A stretch of DNA of 64,000 nt. It comes from Mesorhizobium sp. WSM4313. GTDB lineage: Bacteria > Pseudomonadota > Alphaproteobacteria > Rhizobiales > Rhizobiaceae. A program made the translations under genes and the position numbers. This document shows positions 59,162-64,000 of this stretch, piece after piece. Numbering within the stretch: position 1 is the stretch's first letter; each line of letters starts with the position of its first letter. Below the pieces are notes generated by a model. That model saw nothing but the letters and a program-made list of their open reading frames with translations. It did no database searches and had not been told where the DNA came from. Where the stretch lies: NCBI RefSeq assembly GCF_002294725.1, contig NZ_NSFT01000005.1, forward strand, positions 351,530 through 415,529, read 5' to 3'.

Positions 59162-59767
59162 GGCGCGCGGCGCCGCGGCGTAGATGAGCTGCACCAGCAG
59201 GATGAAGCCTATGCTGAGCAGCGGCGTGATCAGGCAAAGCGCCGCGCCGACCGCCCACAGGATCTGCGCCTTGACGATTCGCTTGTAGACGGTGCGTCGC
59301 GTTTCAGCATCGACGTCCTCGGCGATCATGCCCTTCCTGTCGGCATACCACCAGCTTGCGTACAGCGTGGCGCCCAGCATCAGCAGGTTCAGCCAGTAGA
59401 CCAGTACCGCGCCCCTGAATGCCAGGAAATCGGCGAGAAGGTCGGTTGAGAAGGGCAGCAGCGCGATAAAGGCAAGGAAGCATAGGTTGAGCGTCGCGAG
59501 CCGCCGGTCCGATTTCGCGATCAGGCCATGCTGTGCCTGCTGTCCGAACCAGAAGATGGTGAGCGTGAGAAAGCTCAGCGCATAAGTCAGGAATCGCGGC
59601 GCCAGCGCCAGGATCGCGGCGAGCAATTCGCCTTCCGAATGCACCGCCTCATGCGACGGCACTCTGATCTCCAGCACGATCAAGGTCAGCGCGATGGCGA
59701 AAACGCCGTCGGTCACGCCGACGATGCGTCCGCGTCCTTCCGCCGACGGTTCGAGCGGACGCTTCAT
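59135..59767 (-). CDS. TMEM175-like (DUF1211) potassium channel protein
   Basis: A 210-residue protein with six membrane segments. The N-terminal pore-helix motif RIVGVTDGVFAIALTLIVLE matches the FSDG signature of bacterial TMEM175 K+ channels with Thr-Asp in place of Ser-Asp. Start follows GGGGGAAGCC. Its C-terminal codons overlap those of the L,D-transpeptidase by 27 bp tail to tail. Confidence 0.85.
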   Translation of the reverse strand: MKRPLEPSAEGRGRIVGVTDGVFAIALTLIVLEIRVPSHEAVHSEGELLAAILALAPRFLTYALSFLTLTIFWFGQQAQHGLIAKSDRRLATLNLCFLAFIALLPFSTDLLADFLAFRGAVLVYWLNLLMLGATLYASWWYADRKGMIAEDVDAETRRTVYKRIVKAQILWAVGAALCLITPLLSIGFILLVQLIYAAAPRALLLRKLIG

Positions 59768-59868
59768 GGCTTCCCCCTCTCACGCATGATCGTGGAACCT
59801 AGCACGCCGGTGGCGGTTTGCATCAGGATTGAGCCCACCTCGCCATCCGGCCCTGAATCAAAAAGAGA

Positions 59869-59912
59869 GCATGATGTCGTCCGAAAACCGCTTCACACTT
59901 TTCGGCATCATG
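59869..59912. repeat. Dispersed hairpin element, family B copy 6
   Basis: GCATGATG and CATCATG arms around CCGAAAACCGCTTCACACTTTTCGG; the centre is the best match to the family core. It lies in the 222-bp gap between divergent TMEM175-like and MFS genes. Confidence 0.8.
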
Positions 59913-59989
59913 TTCTGTCATCTGGTTTCAAGAACAGCGATGCTCTGGCTTGTTGTTGCGCCCGCGCGAGGGGGCTAAGCAGGGATCCG

Positions 59990-61543
59990 ATGTCATCAGC
60001 GAATGAAACCACTGCCGATTCGCATTCGCCCGCGCGGGCGAACGGCACGTTTTGTCCTCAGACGCTGCGAAAATTCGTGCTGGTCGCTGCGATCCTCGCC
60101 TCTGCGCTCGGCTTCATCGACGGTTCGATCCTGGCGATCGCCATGCCGGCGCTGCGAGCGGATCTCGGCGCCAGCCTGGCCCAAGCGCAGTGGATTTCCA
60201 ACGCCTATGCGTTGACGCTGTCGGCGCTCATCCTGGTGGGGGGTGCTGCCGGCGACCGGTTTGGACTGCGGCGCGCCTTCGTGATCGGGATCGCGTTGTT
60301 CGTCGCGGCTTCGCTCGCCTGCGCGCTGGCGCCCGATCCGGCTATATTGATCGCCTTCCGCGCCATCCAAGGCATTGGTGCGGCGATCATGGTGCCGGGC
60401 AGCCTGGCCGTCATCGCCAAAGCCTATCCGAAGAAGGAGCGCGGCCGGGCGATCGGCATCTGGGCCGCCGCTTCGGCGCTGACCACGGCGCTCGGTCCCG
60501 TGCTGGGCGGCTTCGTGCTCTCGACTTTCGGCAATGGCGTCTGGCGCGCGATCTTTGCCATCAACCTGCCGCTTGGGCTGATCTCGATCTATCTGCTTCT
60601 GGCCAAGGTGCCGGCCGACAAGCCAACCGAAAAACGCAGCCTCGACCTTGGCGGTGCGGCGCTGGCGACGCTTGCTTTCGGCCTGCTCGCCTACGGGTTG
60701 ACGGCGATGAATGCCGAAGGCGCAGGGTTGATGTCGGGCCCGGCGATCGTTGCCGGCATGGTCCTGCTTGTGGTCTTCATCTTTTACGAGCACAGGCGGC
60801 GCGATCCGATGATCGATCTCGGCCTGTTCCGGATCAGGGCCTTTGCCGGCGCCAATCTGGCGACGTTTTTCCTTTATTTCGCGCTGTCGGCCAATTTGTT
60901 CTACCTGCCGATGCTGTTGATCGCCGGCTGGCGGCTGAGCGAGGCCGAGGTCGGCTTCATCTTCGTGCCGCTGTCGGCGTCGATCGCGCTTTTGTCCGGA
61001 CCGGTCGGCCAGTGGTCGGATCGCATCGGTCCGCGTTTCCCGATCGCCAGCGGCAGCATGGTTGTGGCCGTTGCCTTCGCCGGCCTTGCCTTGCTTACCC
61101 ATTTCGGCATCCACGATTTCTGGATCGGCACCTTTCCGCTGATGGCGCTGATGGGGCTTGGCATGGCGCAAGTCGTGTCGCCGCTGTCGACCGCGGTCAT
61201 GACGTCCGTGGAGGACAAGGATACCGGGGCTGCATCCGGCATCAACAACGCGGTCTCGCGCGTCGGCGGCCTGATCGCGGTGGCGGCGATGGGCTCACTG
61301 GCGGCCTGGGTTTACGCGCGGATGACCGGCAATGCCGCCGGGGTGCCCGGTTTCGGCGAGCCGCCCGCCTCCGGGCTGGCCGCCAATATCGAAGCGGCCA
61401 GGATTGCGGCAAGCGATTCGGCTTTCGCCGCGGTCGCGGCGGTCACGGCGCTGCTTTGCGTGCTGTCTTCGCTCACCGCCTGGTTCACGGTTCCCGGACA
61501 GGCATCGCCCTGGCCGCAAAAGACAAACGATGAGCAAGATTAG
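59990..61543 (+). CDS. MFS exporter, DHA2 family (EmrB/QacA-like)
   Basis: A 517-residue drug:H+ antiporter with 14 membrane segments. Motifs: LGFIDGSILAIAMPAL in helix 1, GDRFGLRRAFVIG between helices 2 and 3, and PLGLISIYLLLAKVP in the DHA2-specific region. Probably exports hydrophobic or cationic compounds. No EmrA-type partner is adjacent. Its stop overlaps that of the M23 peptidase by 4 bp. Confidence 0.87.
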   Translation: MSSANETTADSHSPARANGTFCPQTLRKFVLVAAILASALGFIDGSILAIAMPALRADLGASLAQAQWISNAYALTLSALILVGGAAGDRFGLRRAFVIGIALFVAASLACALAPDPAILIAFRAIQGIGAAIMVPGSLAVIAKAYPKKERGRAIGIWAAASALTTALGPVLGGFVLSTFGNGVWRAIFAINLPLGLISIYLLLAKVPADKPTEKRSLDLGGAALATLAFGLLAYGLTAMNAEGAGLMSGPAIVAGMVLLVVFIFYEHRRRDPMIDLGLFRIRAFAGANLATFFLYFALSANLFYLPMLLIAGWRLSEAEVGFIFVPLSASIALLSGPVGQWSDRIGPRFPIASGSMVVAVAFAGLALLTHFGIHDFWIGTFPLMALMGLGMAQVVSPLSTAVMTSVEDKDTGAASGINNAVSRVGGLIAVAAMGSLAAWVYARMTGNAAGVPGFGEPPASGLAANIEAARIAASDSAFAAVAAVTALLCVLSSLTAWFTVPGQASPWPQKTNDEQD

Positions 61544-63519
61544 TTCGGAAGCTGCGAATCAGTCTTGGCGCTGGCAACCTTCAGCGCATTGCCGTCTTCC
61601 TGCTTCAGAAGATCGTCGATGCGCTCGCGCTCTTTCTTGAAGGCGACGAGATCGTCGCCCTTCAAAACCTTGCCGACCGGCAGGCGCACGCGCATCGAAT
61701 CGACCTTGGTGCCGTTGACGATCAGTTCGTAGTGAAGGTGCGGGCCGGTAGAGAGGCCGGTCTGGCCGAGATAGCCGATGACCTGCCCCTGCCGGACATG
61801 AACGCCTTCCTCGATGCCTTTGGCGAAAGCGCTCTGGTGATTGTAGGAGGTCTCGTAACCATTGGCGTGGCGGATGATGATCTGCTTGCCGTAGCCGCCG
61901 GCCCAGCCGGCCTTCTCGACCACGCCGTTGCCGGCGGCGATGATCGGCGTGCCGATCGGCGCTGCCCAGTCGGTGCCGGTGTGCATCCGGACGTAGCCAA
62001 GGATCGGATGCCGGCGTGCGCCGAAGCCGGAGGTGAAGCGCCCATTGGGCAGCGGATTGCGCAGCAGGAACTGCTTGGCGCTGCTGCCGTTCTCGTCGAA
62101 ATAGTCGACGCTGCCGTCCTGCATCTGGAAGCGATAGAAGTTGCGTGTTTGTCCGCCGAAGGTCGACGAGACGTAGAGAAGCTCAGAGCCGTCGGAGGCC
62201 TGGTCGTCGCCGTCAGGTTGGGAGAACAGCACTTCGAGGCGGTCGGAAGGCGAGAGCCGCGACTGGAAATCCACGTCGGAAGCGAGCAGCTTGATCAGCT
62301 TTTGCGTCATCGCTTTCGACATGCCGTAGGAATAGGCGGTGCGGTAGATGCCGTCATAGACATTGGGCAGATTGCCGCGCACCACGACGGGCTGCGAATC
62401 GTCGAACGCCGTCAAAAGCTCGGGATTGGGCTCCGGCTCCTGCGCCGGCACATACTGGCCATGGTCATCGAGCGCTATGGTGACGATGTGCGTGGTCTTG
62501 TCGTAGACGCTGGTGCGCACGACCTTGGCGATGTCGCCGCGCACCTCGAGGCCAACGCGCAGCACCGTTCCGGCCTTTAGCGCCGGGGCGTTCAAAAGCT
62601 TGGCGATCGCCTCCGCCATGCCGGTGGCGTCGTCGCCGGTATAGCCCGAATCGGCATAGGCCTCGGCGATATCGGTATCCTTGGTGAAGGGAATGATTTC
62701 CTCGGCGAAGGCAGGCGTCTGGTCATCCGGCGTGGCACGCGGCGCCACCGAGACGTTTTCCTGCGTGATCTTCACGTCGTAGGAGCCGGCCATCGATTCG
62801 GCGAAGGCATCGCCGAACCGCTGCGGATCGATATAGTGCAGCGCTGCCACCTGGACGGCGCCGTCGCTCAAGCCGGTGCCGGCGTCCCGCACCACCTTTT
62901 CAACCTCGTCGGCGGAGAGATCGCTTTTTTCGTCGAAGGAGGCCGTCTCGATCGGGAAATCGACCGTCTTCAGGCTCATCTCGCTTTCGACCTTGGCGCC
63001 GTAAATCTGTCCGGCGACCGCGGTGGCCGTTGCGGGTTGCGCGTTGTCGTCGCCGTCGTCGCCGAACACCTGCATCGGGTCGAACGGCGGGTAGGGGCGG
63101 CTGGTGGTGTGGCCGGCGGCCAGGGCCATCTTGATCTGCACGAAGGGCATGGTGTGGATAACGTCACGGTCGCCGACCTTGGTGACCATCGACACTTCCA
63201 TGCGCCGCCGGTCCTTCGCCCGGGCAATCTGTCGGGGTGCCACCAGCCTTGTGGTCTTTGCCTGCTCGCCGGAATCATCGCCGCCGCTGGCAAGACCGAT
63301 GAGCTCGGCGATTTCCGGCGGGGTCGCCAATTGCTGGCGCCCGTCAAGGGCGGCGAACAACGCCACGCCCATCAACACGCTCGATGTCACGCCGGTGAGG
63401 AAGGTGCCTGACAGCCAGCGCGCCGAGACCTCGCGGCGGTCGGGCGGACCGCTGCGGCCATCCGCGATCAGCGGCGGCTCGTTGCCGAGTTCGGCTATGA
63501 CCTCTTCGGTGTCTTGCAT
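61540..63519 (-). CDS. M23-family (LytM) murein endopeptidase
   Basis: A membrane-anchored or exported protein of about 659 residues. A cytoplasmic tail of 40 residues is followed by one membrane segment (GTFLTGVTSSVLMGVALFAA, about 37-56), a long middle with OapA/G5-like repeats, and a C-terminal LytM domain. Zinc ligands are intact: HTGTD and HLHYE, with NGYETSYNH between. It should cut peptidoglycan crosslinks during growth or division. The start is uncertain: ATG 63519 lacks a good ribosome-binding site, and GTG 63591 would add 24 residues. Confidence 0.85.
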   Translation of the reverse strand: MQDTEEVIAELGNEPPLIADGRSGPPDRREVSARWLSGTFLTGVTSSVLMGVALFAALDGRQQLATPPEIAELIGLASGGDDSGEQAKTTRLVAPRQIARAKDRRRMEVSMVTKVGDRDVIHTMPFVQIKMALAAGHTTSRPYPPFDPMQVFGDDGDDNAQPATATAVAGQIYGAKVESEMSLKTVDFPIETASFDEKSDLSADEVEKVVRDAGTGLSDGAVQVAALHYIDPQRFGDAFAESMAGSYDVKITQENVSVAPRATPDDQTPAFAEEIIPFTKDTDIAEAYADSGYTGDDATGMAEAIAKLLNAPALKAGTVLRVGLEVRGDIAKVVRTSVYDKTTHIVTIALDDHGQYVPAQEPEPNPELLTAFDDSQPVVVRGNLPNVYDGIYRTAYSYGMSKAMTQKLIKLLASDVDFQSRLSPSDRLEVLFSQPDGDDQASDGSELLYVSSTFGGQTRNFYRFQMQDGSVDYFDENGSSAKQFLLRNPLPNGRFTSGFGARRHPILGYVRMHTGTDWAAPIGTPIIAAGNGVVEKAGWAGGYGKQIIIRHANGYETSYNHQSAFAKGIEEGVHVRQGQVIGYLGQTGLSTGPHLHYELIVNGTKVDSMRVRLPVGKVLKGDDLVAFKKERERIDDLLKQEDGNALKVASAKTDSQLPN

Positions 63520-63853
63520 CCAGAAAGGCTGCTTCTTCCCCAGGCGAAACGGCTTGTCGTTGTCGTTGTGGCCATGACAATTGCCTGTCACGGCGGTTGA
63601 AGTCAACGAAGCGGCAGGCCGGGCCGATATCCCCAATCATGCGCCCCCTTGCGCAGGGCGCCCTGTCATCCGTCGTCGGCGCGCCTCGCATGTACGCGCG
63701 CGCCTTCCTCATATGGGCCGGTTTCACGCCCTAATGCGGCGGCAATAGGGCTTCGTTGCGGATAACCTGGGGGCTGCCGCAAGGGCAGTCGGCTATCGAA
63801 AAAGCGGTTCGAAAAATTCGTCGCAAAAAATTCAAAAAAGTTCGAAATCGGTG

Positions 63854-63883
63854 TTGACGCGTCGAGGGAGGTCCGACTATATA
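63854..63883 (+). promoter_or_regulatory. Strong sigma70 promoter, probably of an rRNA operon
   Basis: TTGACG (63854-63859), 17 bases, CTATAT (63877-63882). An A-rich, UP-element-like stretch (63811-63848) lies directly upstream, and a GC-rich discriminator and about 115 bases of non-coding sequence follow. These traits are typical of rrn promoters. The 16S gene would begin after the window. Confidence 0.6.
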
Positions 63884-64000
63884 CGGCCCACGAACGAGGG
63901 CGGTGCGCCGCTGGCGACGAAGAAGTTTGCTTCTAGGTCTGCCCTCTGCTGAAATTCAAGAGAGCCGCGTGAGCGACACTCGATTGGCCCCGAAGCCGAA

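Overview
This is about 64 kb of ordinary-looking chromosome from a Rhizobiales alphaproteobacterium, most likely Mesorhizobium or a close relative. The grounds are high GC with dense short operons, a tRNA gene that encodes its own CCA, RirA-, RpoH- and SigF-type control sites, families such as DUF4167 and DUF1178, the neighbourhoods lysC-ptsP-prfA-prmC-DUF4167-clpB and parvulin/secA/argJ/mutT, and several families of intergenic palindromes of the rhizobial kind. I see no prophage, transposase, CRISPR array or plasmid function.

Layout. 1-4 kb: the end of a ugp sn-glycerol-3-phosphate uptake operon (ugpA-E-C), followed by a calcineurin-like phosphodiesterase. 4-8 kb: an fbpABC ferric-iron ABC transporter on the minus strand, with a RirA-type iron box and an internal terminator after fbpA. 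8-11.5 kb: an ECF sigma factor/NrsF anti-sigma pair with its own candidate promoter, then a PAS-GGDEF diguanylate cyclase. 11.5-16.9 kb (minus): 3-hydroxybutyryl-CoA dehydrogenase, etfBA, rhomboid protease, cobalamin adenosyltransferase, a twin-TM protein and an SDR. 17-23 kb: BrkB, an EamA exporter, GluQRS, an AlkA-type glycosylase, HNH nuclease, DsbB and YqaA. 23.2 kb: tRNA-Leu(CAA). 23.4-27.3 kb: beta-propeller protein, FemAB-like acyltransferase and flippase, a candidate envelope-glycan cassette. 27.6-31.7 kb: a secreted protein, a DUF1127-like small protein and a DUF4242 protein opposite a large LuxR (LAL/MalT-like) ATPase regulator. This is the least familiar locus in the window.

31.8-39 kb: secA, periplasmic parvulin, a TetR regulator and the translationally coupled argJ-GNAT-mutT. 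39-46.6 kb: a lone Flp pilin, a methyltransferase, comF, grxC, nitrilase and DUF1178, a MarR/EamA divergent pair, ubiG and small proteins. 47-57.4 kb: lysC, ptsP, prfA-prmC, DUF4167, clpB (with a clear RpoH-type promoter) and a MmcQ/YjbR protein. 57.6-63.5 kb: L,D-transpeptidase, TMEM175-like channel, DHA2-family MFS exporter and an M23 endopeptidase. The final 150 bases hold an AT-rich stretch and a strong sigma70 promoter with no ORF after it, probably the leader of an rRNA operon beyond the window.

The most notable structure outside the genes is the repeat content: four copies of a 120-145 bp palindromic element placed right after stop codons, seven copies of a shorter hairpin family, two CCTTCTCCCC-type hairpins, and an inverted array of 8-bp units that supplies the end of one gene. 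No system here is clearly new. The LAL/DUF4242/secreted-protein locus and the repeat families are the best candidates for follow-up.
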